Source: Treponema sp.
GTDB lineage: Bacteria > Spirochaetota > Spirochaetia > Treponematales > Treponemataceae
Direction: 5' to 3'
Assembly (NCBI GenBank): GCA_016281495.1
Contig: JAEEIU010000038.1
Coordinates: forward strand, 62,001-126,000
DNA length: 64,000 nt
Part shown: positions 53,324 through 61,438 of the stretch, in pieces
Layout of the letters: every line of letters begins with the position of its first letter
Position numbering within the stretch: the stretch's first letter is position 1
Made by a program: the position numbers and the translations under genes
The notes under the pieces: generated by a model
Seen by the model: the letters and a program-made list of their open reading frames with translations, nothing else
Databases searched by the model: none
What the model was told of the DNA's origin: nothing

Positions 53324-54145
53324 ATGGTAAAGAAAATTCGCTTTCTTGAGTTTTTGGTTCTCCTGGCAATGATGCCGCTTTCTGCACAGAAAGTTGTAGG
53401 CTTTTATGCGACAGTATCATCTTCTGATGATACAAACATGCTCACAATGACAACAGACCTGTTCTATACCCAGCTTCAGAACATGGACGGATATTCAGTA
53501 ATTGACTGCAGGAACACAACCTACAGTGAAAACGCCGAGAAAAAAGGCGACATCATTTTTTATGCCGAGATTCAGGAAGCAGACGGCCAATGGTCCTGTA
53601 CCCTTAATGCGGCAACAGGCAATCCCCTGAAGCACGTACAGGAAACAAGAACCTACGCCTCTTATTACAAGATTCTTCTGGATGCCAAAGCTTCCCTGGA
53701 ATCAGTACTAACAAAGCTTTATCAGGATGGACAGTCTTCCCAGACAAAAGATTCAGCCGACTCTTCCGCAGGCTCTGGAGCTGCAAGCCTTGATTCTCTT
53801 GCCGGAACATGGGTCGGAGAACAGCTTATCGACAAGGTAATTATTTTGCGCGGAGGAAAGGGATTCGTAATCTTTAAAAATGGCGCAAGCATGACCATAG
53901 CTGTCAGCATCAAGGGAAATAATGTCTCTGTGGTACAACAGGGCCGCTCAAACGCCTCATTCTACCCCGAAATCGCACGTGAGCTTGCACTTAAGAATGC
54001 AGCCACTGCATCTCCAATTTCATGGGCACTGGTTCTTGTAGGTGAATCAACATTAAAGGGAACAAAGACAACCCTTGTAGAGGATAAAAGCTCTTCATCG
54101 GGAATATCAGTGGGTAAGATTGAAGTTCAGTGGACAAGGCAGTAA
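53324..54145 (+). CDS. secreted protein of unknown function
   Basis: 273 residues. Signal peptide FLEFLVLLAMMPLSAQ, then an alpha/beta domain with SSDDTNMLTMTTDLFYTQL and YSVIDC, like the N-terminal domain of several envelope proteins, a Ser/Ala/Gly linker near 138-155, and a beta-rich C-terminal domain (LAGTWVGEQLIDKVIILRGGK, GFVIFKNGASMTIAVSIK), lipocalin- or START-like in pattern. Family not recognised. Downstream of smpB with nine bases between and probably cotranscribed. Convergent with tsaC. Confidence 0.65.
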   Translation: MVKKIRFLEFLVLLAMMPLSAQKVVGFYATVSSSDDTNMLTMTTDLFYTQLQNMDGYSVIDCRNTTYSENAEKKGDIIFYAEIQEADGQWSCTLNAATGNPLKHVQETRTYASYYKILLDAKASLESVLTKLYQDGQSSQTKDSADSSAGSGAASLDSLAGTWVGEQLIDKVIILRGGKGFVIFKNGASMTIAVSIKGNNVSVVQQGRSNASFYPEIARELALKNAATASPISWALVLVGESTLKGTKTTLVEDKSSSSGISVGKIEVQWTRQ

Positions 54146-54158
54146 GCTGACTGATTAT

Positions 54159-54731
54159 TCAGTTTATTTCCACAGCACCTTTTCTGACAACAACAACCTC
54201 ACCGTCATCAAGCCTCACAATCGTAGAAGGTATTGATGTCCTGCAATCACCGTCATCAACAATCAAGGCAACATCTTTTTCAAATTCACGGGAAATTTCA
54301 TTTATTCCTGTCAGGACAGGCTGGCCGCTGCGGTTGACGCTAGTGCTGTAGATCGGACTTTGACACATGTCAATGACGTCCCTCAGCCATTGGTCTCCGG
54401 GACATCTGAAAGCTACTGTTCCACCGGTTTTTACGGCAACAATTACAGTAAGAGGTCCCGGCCACAGCCTCATCAGTTTTTCGGGTATTCTTGTGTCACT
54501 GAACGTCAAGATGTCTTCCGGTGATGATATCAGCTGTATGAACGGCTTGTTTTCTGACCGTCCTTTGATTTCCTGGATTTTTTTGTCTGCATTGAAATAA
54601 TTGTTTCCGGGGCTTTCAACAATACCGCTGAATCCGTAAACAGTATCAGTCGGAAGTATTGCAACAAGCCCTTTTCTTAAAACTTCAGAGGCTATTCTGG
54701 CAGAATCGGGATCAGATTTACTGCATGTCAT
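54159..54731 (-). CDS. tsaC: threonylcarbamoyl-AMP synthase (TsaC/Sua5)
   Basis: Makes threonylcarbamoyl-AMP for the t6A37 modification of tRNAs that read ANN codons. YrdC fold motifs: ILPTDTVYGFSG, the KGRSENKPF loop that binds substrate, LWPGPLTVIV, and STSVNRSGQP. 190 residues, the single-domain (TsaC) form without the Sua5 C-terminal domain. Its ATG overlaps the end of the ftsB-like gene by 14 bases. Confidence 0.9.
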   Translation of the reverse strand: MTCSKSDPDSARIASEVLRKGLVAILPTDTVYGFSGIVESPGNNYFNADKKIQEIKGRSENKPFIQLISSPEDILTFSDTRIPEKLMRLWPGPLTVIVAVKTGGTVAFRCPGDQWLRDVIDMCQSPIYSTSVNRSGQPVLTGINEISREFEKDVALIVDDGDCRTSIPSTIVRLDDGEVVVVRKGAVEIN

Positions 54732-55215
54732 AAAGTTTTGTTCCGGCCGCTGAAGTATAGGTTACTTTCCTTTCACCGAAATTCAAGAGTCCTCGTGTAA
54801 AATCAAGGAACAGGAGGAATGCATATAAAACGGCAAAAATCCCTACCCCAACACTTTTGCAAACCCATTCAGGTATGAATTCCCCTTCTGTATGCTTTAC
54901 AACTGTACCCGCATCATAGATCTGTGTTTCATTTGGGGCAAGACCGCTGATTTTTATTATTTTTTCTCCTTCACGGATATAGCCAAGACGCCTTGCAAAA
55001 GCTGCCACCACATCCATATCCTTTTGAAGCGCTATTTTTTCCATGTACAACTCGTCATATGTTTTTTGAATTGAGGCTGCATTTGCGCTGAGAATTCTTT
55101 TTTGTTCCTGCATTTGCTCTGTGGCCCAAAGACCATCACGCCCTCCGATAAAGGAGAGCAAAACATAAAAAAAAGTGCCAATACAGGCGGCTATTAAAAA
55201 TCTGCATCTTGTCAT
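54718..55215 (-). CDS. septum formation initiator (FtsB/DivIC) family protein
   Basis: From ATG 55215, 165 residues. An N-terminal membrane helix (about 5-25), then a coiled coil (about 32-75: WATEQMQEQKRILSANAASI), then FARRLGYIREGEKIIKISG, the signature of FtsB/DivIC proteins; a second hydrophobic segment near 125-145 is unusual for the family. The frame is open upstream to 55395, adding a hydrophobic stretch, so the start is uncertain. Likely role: link in the divisome complex with FtsQ and FtsL homologues. Confidence 0.75.
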   Translation of the reverse strand: MTRCRFLIAACIGTFFYVLLSFIGGRDGLWATEQMQEQKRILSANAASIQKTYDELYMEKIALQKDMDVVAAFARRLGYIREGEKIIKISGLAPNETQIYDAGTVVKHTEGEFIPEWVCKSVGVGIFAVLYAFLLFLDFTRGLLNFGERKVTYTSAAGTKLYDMQ

Positions 55216-55371
55216 GATAAATCTATTATCGGCATCAAAAATCAATTCATAAAAAAAACACATGAAAATCCCCATAAAAAAATAAACTATGGAAATTTCA
55301 TAAAAATGCCGATAAAATAATGTATGTTGTATATAAACAGCGTCGCATAAATAAGCAAGGTGGTGAGATTT

Positions 55372-58353
55372 ATGGAAAATACTTCTGACACTCAAGATGA
55401 ACTTGACCAGTTTGGCGTATGGGTCAAAACACCTCCACAGGATGCAGCAGAAGAAGTGGCAAAAACAGAAAGTCCAGCTCCTGACTCAGAAAAAAAGGCA
55501 GATGAAGAAGTCTCCTTGGATTCTCTTGCTGATGGAGAAGTTTCCCTTGATGAATTCCTTACAGAGTCAGATACATCACAAGGCAATGAAATAGACGTAA
55601 GCGCTTTTTTCGGAGAAGACTCTGACGAAGGTAGCGGAGACAAGAATTTCCAGCCTGATGGAGAAATATCACTTGACGCATTCCTTGATGAAGCAGATTT
55701 AGGCGGTGATACTCAAGAAGCAAATCAGGAAAACTATGATGTCCCGCTTGACATAGACCTTTCTTTTGATGAAACCATGCCAGAGGTATCTGAGGATGAG
55801 TCAGATTATTCCAGCGACGACATAGACCTTGACTCGTTTATGTCAGATGAGAATGAAACAGCACAAGATTCAGGCAGCACCACAGGAGACGAAATAATCG
55901 ACAATTTTGATGAGATGTTCGACAACATAGAGGATACAGCTCCAAAAGCAGAAGAAAAAACTGAATTACCCGCAGCAGACACAGAAAGCGTTGATCTTTC
56001 CGAATTCGGCGTTACTGGCGAAGATTTGGAAGCTCCTGCCATAGATAACAGCAATTCAGAGAAAAAGGAACAGCAGGACTTTAACCTCAATGTTGATGAA
56101 GAGGGATTTGACTCAAGTTCAGAGTCAGTTGGCGGTGAATCTGCAGACGAGGATATCTCAATCAATATGGAAAACAAGGAAGACAATGGCGGATCCCTTG
56201 AACCAGATGAGAAGAATCCATATTCGGCTCCGGATGATGATTTTGATATTGACGGGCTGCTCAACTCTATCGAGGATGAGACTGACACTGCAAAATCAGA
56301 AACAGTCATACCTGTCAAAAAAAATGATGACACTACTTTGCCTCAAAATGACAATGAGGAAACACAGATAATCGTAACCGACCCCGAAGACGACGGAGTT
56401 TCAATGTCAATACCAGAAAATGCCGTTGAAAGCGAGGAAGTTGCGGATTACAAGGAATCAGTCTCAATCGAGGCAACAGAGGAGCCTGCTGTTAATGCTC
56501 CAGATATCTTCAGCACGGATTCTGATGATGCAGTAGATATCTTCTCAAGCAATGATGACACAGAGAAGGAAACCCAAGCCATTGAAAGCCAGGAAACCTC
56601 AGTTGAAACTGAACAAGTATCAGAGCCTTCTGCCGAACAGGAAGTTCCTGCAGAAACAGAGACCGAAAACTTTTCTGTTGATGATTTCATGGGTGAAGAA
56701 GGATTTTCTGATCCGTCAATTGCAGAAGGAAACCGCTCCTACTCTCCTGAAGAACTTGAGGAACAAAAAAGACTTGAGGAAAACAAAGCTGTAGAAGAAG
56801 TTAACGACTTTGCAGGTGAAGTTGACAAGGAAAATGCTCAGATTGAAGAAAATTCTGAGGCAAATTATGACAATCTTGTCAATCAGCTTGAAGAAGAGAT
56901 GGAACACATTGACCTGGACGGCGACGGAGAGGATGATACCGAGCTTATAATAGACGCCTCTGAGGGTGAGACAAGCAATGAAGACCTTGAGGATGAGGAT
57001 TTCATGCCAAATCCATTCTATACCCCGCTAGTTGAGGAAGAAGGGTCAAATACACCTCATGTAGAGCCTGAAACAGAAGATGAAGCACCTGTTTCTGAAG
57101 ATTTTGAAGAAAATTCAAAAGAAATAGTTGCAGAAAATGAAAATAAGAGTAATAATAGTATATTAGCAGAGGAAGATGTTTCTGCCGTAAATGAATTTGA
57201 AGCAGGTCAAACTCTTGTCGATGCTACAGACAATGTACAGGAACCGGTTCTTTCTGAACAGGATCAAGTACAATATGACGAAGATTCGCAATCAAAATAT
57301 ATTTCAGATTCTGCAGGGGATGACATGGACAGTAATTACACAAGTACTCGAGATGATGTACAGGACAGTCTGATGAATCAGATTGCCACAGAACTTTCTA
57401 CACTAAAAGAAGAGATTAAAGAGCTCAAACTTGAATTTGACGAATTACGTAAAAACGGGTTTAGCTCTGGGTCAGAAGATGGCTCATCAAACTCAATTCC
57501 TGCCCCTGAAGCTGAGACAGGATTCTTCGGAGATGAGGATGATGACGATACAATCGCCCTTAGCGGTGATGAGCTCAGCAATATTCTTAGCAGTGCAGAG
57601 TTCACGGCCCAGAATGATGCAAATGATACCAATATCCTTGGCTCAATAGATGAAATGCCTGATGTTCCTGATCAGGATTATGCAAATGCACAGAACGGCC
57701 TTTCAATGGAGTATTCAGAGGATAATCTACAGGAACCTGACCTTAATTCTGTAGACATCAGCTCAGAGGACCTTACCCTTCCAGAAGAGATTTCCGTACC
57801 AAAGAGCGATGACGTTCTTGTTGAGTCCTCAGATTCAGATGAAACCGAGCCACTTGACAAAGAGGTTGACAACAGTATAACCGAAGATAATTTTGAATAT
57901 CTTTCAGAGGATCCAAACTCTGCCACACCGGAAGATGAGAATATTGAAACCGGCATTTCAGAGGAGCCTGTAAGAACAGTATTCAACGACTGGCAGAATC
58001 CTAATGAGGATGCCACATCTTTTGATGAGACAGAAACATCAAATGAAGAAGAACCTGCAATAGAAGAACCAATTCTTGATGATACTTCATTCGATCAGCC
58101 TGCATCAGATTCCATCGTTGATCTTTCCCAGGAAGAGGATGCCATGGAAGAGATTCAGGAACCGTCTGCCGCCACCGAATCTGCAGGAAGCATCAGTTCT
58201 ATACCAGAAGACATGAAACAGGAAATCAAGTCAGTTCTTTCCTACATGGATCAGCTGCTTGAAAGCCTCCCGGAAGATAAGATTGAAGAATTCGCACGTT
58301 CAGAACAGTTTGCGACATATAAAAAACTGTTCAACGAGCTTGGACTTTCTTGA
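55372..58353 (+). CDS. very acidic repeat protein, 993 residues, function unknown
   Basis: Starts at ATG 55372 behind AAGGTGG. The product is mostly disordered and rich in Glu, Asp, Ser and Thr, without signal peptide or membrane helix. Short motifs of the form E-V/I-S/D-L/I-D-x-F/L recur: EVSLDSL (46-52), EVSLDEFL (56-63), EIDVSAFF (73-80), EISLDAFL (98-105), DIDLDSFM (150-157), later VDLSEF, FDIDGLL, FSVDDFM and ALSGDEL. Near 670-700 is a coiled coil (LSTLKEEIKELKLEFDELRK), and the last 55 residues fold into helices (MKQEIKSVLSYMDQLLESLP). This is the plan of a multivalent scaffold. A terminator follows just before the first maf gene. Confidence 0.85.
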   Translation: MENTSDTQDELDQFGVWVKTPPQDAAEEVAKTESPAPDSEKKADEEVSLDSLADGEVSLDEFLTESDTSQGNEIDVSAFFGEDSDEGSGDKNFQPDGEISLDAFLDEADLGGDTQEANQENYDVPLDIDLSFDETMPEVSEDESDYSSDDIDLDSFMSDENETAQDSGSTTGDEIIDNFDEMFDNIEDTAPKAEEKTELPAADTESVDLSEFGVTGEDLEAPAIDNSNSEKKEQQDFNLNVDEEGFDSSSESVGGESADEDISINMENKEDNGGSLEPDEKNPYSAPDDDFDIDGLLNSIEDETDTAKSETVIPVKKNDDTTLPQNDNEETQIIVTDPEDDGVSMSIPENAVESEEVADYKESVSIEATEEPAVNAPDIFSTDSDDAVDIFSSNDDTEKETQAIESQETSVETEQVSEPSAEQEVPAETETENFSVDDFMGEEGFSDPSIAEGNRSYSPEELEEQKRLEENKAVEEVNDFAGEVDKENAQIEENSEANYDNLVNQLEEEMEHIDLDGDGEDDTELIIDASEGETSNEDLEDEDFMPNPFYTPLVEEEGSNTPHVEPETEDEAPVSEDFEENSKEIVAENENKSNNSILAEEDVSAVNEFEAGQTLVDATDNVQEPVLSEQDQVQYDEDSQSKYISDSAGDDMDSNYTSTRDDVQDSLMNQIATELSTLKEEIKELKLEFDELRKNGFSSGSEDGSSNSIPAPEAETGFFGDEDDDDTIALSGDELSNILSSAEFTAQNDANDTNILGSIDEMPDVPDQDYANAQNGLSMEYSEDNLQEPDLNSVDISSEDLTLPEEISVPKSDDVLVESSDSDETEPLDKEVDNSITEDNFEYLSEDPNSATPEDENIETGISEEPVRTVFNDWQNPNEDATSFDETETSNEEEPAIEEPILDDTSFDQPASDSIVDLSQEEDAMEEIQEPSAATESAGSISSIPEDMKQEIKSVLSYMDQLLESLPEDKIEEFARSEQFATYKKLFNELGLS

Positions 58354-58373
58354 TTGAAAATTCAATAAGTTAA

Positions 58374-58407
58374 GGCTGTCTGATTTATATCGGGCAGCCA
58401 TTTTTTT
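58374..58407 (+). terminator. Rho-independent terminator directly before the first maf gene
   Basis: GGCTGTC (58374-58380) pairs with GGCAGCC (58393-58399) with one G-U pair around 12 bases, followed by seven T. It ends only six bases before the ATG at 58413. Confidence 0.7.
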
Positions 58408-58412
58408 ATGAT

Positions 58413-59903
58413 ATGGAAATAAAATATGACATTGCCCGAAACGGAGACAGGATATGCTCTATAGGGGATATTAAGTTACATTCATCATATGACCCACAAA
58501 AAGAGGCTGAGCGCTTTGTATCTGGCCTTGAATGCTCCTTTTCACCGACGCATATAGTCATAACCGGCCCAGCCCTTTCTTATTGCGCCAAATACCTAAG
58601 AAAAAGATTTGACAATGCAATCATCATAGCAATTCATTACACAAACGAGCTTGAATCTGATGATAAAGTCTGGGATAGGGCTTTTGTGGCCAATCCAGAT
58701 GATGATATTCCCCTGTCAGAAATCCTTTACTCATATCTTGGAGAAGAAGGAATATCTTCCACACTGTTTGCATCCTGGCAACCTTCCGAAAAAATATTCC
58801 CCGAACACTATAACTATGTATGGTCTGAAGTCAAAAAATCAGTCGTAAAAAGCCGTAATGTTCTTTCTACAAGAACCTATTTTGCCCGGCGATGGGTTAA
58901 AAACGCAGTTAATTTCTGTCTATATTCTAAAAATAATAGCTATATTACATATGGGGAGGCCCCAATTGTCATTTGTGCAAGCGGTCCAAGCTTAAAAACA
59001 GCAATTCCAGCCTTAAAAAAGCTGAGAAATAGATATTTTTTGATTGCAGTTTCCTCAGCCCTGTCGGTTTTACTCAACAATGAGCTAATTCCAGACTTGT
59101 GCATCTCAACAGATGGAGGTTATTGGGCAAAAAGGCATCTTTCACATTACCTTAAGCTTTATCCGACCCTACCTGTTGCCCTTTCTGCTGAATCTGCCTG
59201 TTATGGAAATGTATTCAATCACCCAGTAATACCCCTTTCTTATGGAGACGGACCTGGAGAAACTTTGTTGAGGGAATGCCATTACAAAACCATGAATGCT
59301 TCACGTAACGGAACTGTAAGCGGAACTGCAGCAGAATTTGCACTATCCATCACAACAGGACCCGTATTCTTCTGTGGCCTGGACCTTGCACCGTCAAAAA
59401 GCTTTTCCCACACGCAGCCTAACGAGCTTGAGAATATGTCCATGATAAAGGATTACAGGCTTTCTACCAAGGAAACAAGGCTTTCTCCTTCATCATTTCC
59501 TTCTATCCCGCTATCCACATACCTCAGTTGGTTTCAAAACAAGGATTTTAATGGCAGACTTTTTAGATTAAGTGATTCATTCAATTACCAGAACAAACTT
59601 GGAAAAACAGCTGATGTCGGTTTTGATTATTTTGAGCAAAAACTCAATGATTCCGGTAAAAAAATGCCAAAATTGAATTATATAACAGTAGATTTTGAAA
59701 TTCAGGATAGAAAGCACAAGATTTTGTCAATAATAGAAAACCACCTTCATGATGATGAATGGGTCCAAAATGCACTTCCATGTGAATATCTGATTTATAG
59801 AAGAAGCCTTGGTACAGAAAATCTTGAAAATGCCAAGAATGCCCTTGAAAAAGGTCTTTTGAATTTTTATGAAGAAATCAAGCGCATAATTTCCGACAAT
59901 TAA
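58413..59903 (+). CDS. motility-associated factor (Maf/DUF115) glycosyltransferase, copy 1
   Basis: 496 residues. The Maf central domain is visible: APIVICASGPSLKTAIPALK (nucleotide-sugar loop), ELIPDLCISTDGG, and the GTVSGTAAEFAL...FFCGLDLA segment. Members are linked to glycosylation of flagellin with nonulosonic or other sugars; in Treponema denticola flagellin is glycosylated with Maf involvement. The sequence context has no clear Shine-Dalgarno. A paralogue follows after 17 bases, on the same strand. Confidence 0.82.
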   Translation: MEIKYDIARNGDRICSIGDIKLHSSYDPQKEAERFVSGLECSFSPTHIVITGPALSYCAKYLRKRFDNAIIIAIHYTNELESDDKVWDRAFVANPDDDIPLSEILYSYLGEEGISSTLFASWQPSEKIFPEHYNYVWSEVKKSVVKSRNVLSTRTYFARRWVKNAVNFCLYSKNNSYITYGEAPIVICASGPSLKTAIPALKKLRNRYFLIAVSSALSVLLNNELIPDLCISTDGGYWAKRHLSHYLKLYPTLPVALSAESACYGNVFNHPVIPLSYGDGPGETLLRECHYKTMNASRNGTVSGTAAEFALSITTGPVFFCGLDLAPSKSFSHTQPNELENMSMIKDYRLSTKETRLSPSSFPSIPLSTYLSWFQNKDFNGRLFRLSDSFNYQNKLGKTADVGFDYFEQKLNDSGKKMPKLNYITVDFEIQDRKHKILSIIENHLHDDEWVQNALPCEYLIYRRSLGTENLENAKNALEKGLLNFYEEIKRIISDN

Positions 59904-59920
59904 AGTGTACGGAAAGCCTT

Positions 59921-61438
59921 ATGATTTACAGTGAAATCATTCCATCAAAAACAGGAGAAACAATCCCTCTTTTTATTGACAAAAAGCCAATGCATTCAAA
60001 ATACAATCCACATGCAGAATGTCTGGCCGAAAATGTTGAGGAAGGGTTTTACGTAATCGGTGGAATTGGCGGTTCCTTTCATATAAAATCACTGCTGGAG
60101 AAACTGGGAAAAGATTCTTTCGTGCTTGCCGTGGAAGATGACAGGGAAAGCCTTGTTTTTGCACTAGAATCAGGTATAAGCCAGGCTGTAAGGCAGGATA
60201 ACAGGGTACAGTTTTGTACCATCAATGAACTTGAATTCCAGCTAAAGAATCTGTACCTGCCCGTTCTGTACTCTTCGTTTTTTTATCTTTCACAGAGAGC
60301 ATGGGAAACACACGCGGAGAATGCCGCTTTAAGGATAAAGGCCATAATTCAGGAGACACTGAGCTCTATAAGCGCCGATTATTCGGTTCAGGCTCATTTT
60401 GGAAAACAATGGCAAAAGAACATCATTCAAAACCTCATGCAGATTAAACCATGCAAGCCGCCTTTTGTACCTTCTGATAAAATTGCCGGCATAATTGCCG
60501 CAGGACCTTCCCTTGACAAATCCATACTGGAATTGAAGCAAAATCTTGAAGAAACCGTCATTTTCTGCACGGATACCGCATATCAGACGCTTCAAAAACA
60601 TTCGATAGAGCCTGATTATCTTGTAAGCATAGACTGCCAGAACCTTTCCCTTGAGCATTTCCGCAATTACAGCACGCATTCTAAAGACAAGAAGGCATGT
60701 GTCATACTAGATCTTGGATCATCCCCTGAGATAGCCCGATTTATGAATAAGCAGGGTCATGACGTTTATTTTACCTCAAGCTTTCATCCGCTTTCAAAGA
60801 TGGCATCCGGAAAGTTCAATATACCCGTCATCAACAGCGGAAGCGGAACCGTTGCCATAGCGGCATGTGACATTGCCCGTCTTTGTGGTGCAAGAAAAAT
60901 CAAGCTTTATGGGGCAGATTTTGCCTATAGTGGCGGAAAACCTTATGCAAAAGGCACTTATCTTGATTCAATTTACGGAAGGACAAGCGGCAGGACATCC
61001 ACATCCGAGACATTGTTCTCTGCATTGATGTACCGCACGGAATTAAAGCCATGTAAGCCCATATTTTCATCAGATTTAGAGAATCCCCTTACAAGTTCAG
61101 TCCTGGAGTCATATTCAGAAGCCCTTTCTGCATGGGCAAAAGGCAATTCCTATAAATATGAGAATGGATTTCTTAGCTTAAGTTCTACAGGCAATCTATC
61201 CTTACCGGAACAGAAAACAATCGATGAAAGGCAATTCATAGCGGATTATCTTGATCACATCGGGAAAATATGTGAAAAAAGTACTTTCGAGCTAAAAAAG
61301 GACGAATATTTTTATGGAGTCTTACCATTTGTGGCATGGCAAAAAAATATGCTTAAAGACGATAATATCTCGATTTTTGAGCATTTAAAACTTGCATACG
61401 ATGACATAAATCGTTATACTAATATATATGAAGAATAA
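59921..61438 (+). CDS. motility-associated factor (Maf/DUF115) glycosyltransferase, copy 2
   Basis: 505 residues with the same plan as copy 1: KIAGIIAAGPSLDKSILELK, DYLVSIDCQN, and NSGSGTVAIAACDIARLCG, IKLYGADFAYSGGKPYAKGT. The N-terminal part differs (GFYVIGGIGGSFHIKSLLEK). Likely a second flagellin or envelope glycosyltransferase. Its stop overlaps the start of the membrane GGDEF-like gene by 11 bases, so it is coupled to it. Confidence 0.82.
   Translation: MIYSEIIPSKTGETIPLFIDKKPMHSKYNPHAECLAENVEEGFYVIGGIGGSFHIKSLLEKLGKDSFVLAVEDDRESLVFALESGISQAVRQDNRVQFCTINELEFQLKNLYLPVLYSSFFYLSQRAWETHAENAALRIKAIIQETLSSISADYSVQAHFGKQWQKNIIQNLMQIKPCKPPFVPSDKIAGIIAAGPSLDKSILELKQNLEETVIFCTDTAYQTLQKHSIEPDYLVSIDCQNLSLEHFRNYSTHSKDKKACVILDLGSSPEIARFMNKQGHDVYFTSSFHPLSKMASGKFNIPVINSGSGTVAIAACDIARLCGARKIKLYGADFAYSGGKPYAKGTYLDSIYGRTSGRTSTSETLFSALMYRTELKPCKPIFSSDLENPLTSSVLESYSEALSAWAKGNSYKYENGFLSLSSTGNLSLPEQKTIDERQFIADYLDHIGKICEKSTFELKKDEYFYGVLPFVAWQKNMLKDDNISIFEHLKLAYDDINRYTNIYEE

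Noticed and set aside
55392-58016. Serine-rich minus-strand frames under the acidic protein gene
   Set aside because: They result from GAT/GAA-rich codons read in reverse as ATC/TTC and TCA/TCT; no start signals.
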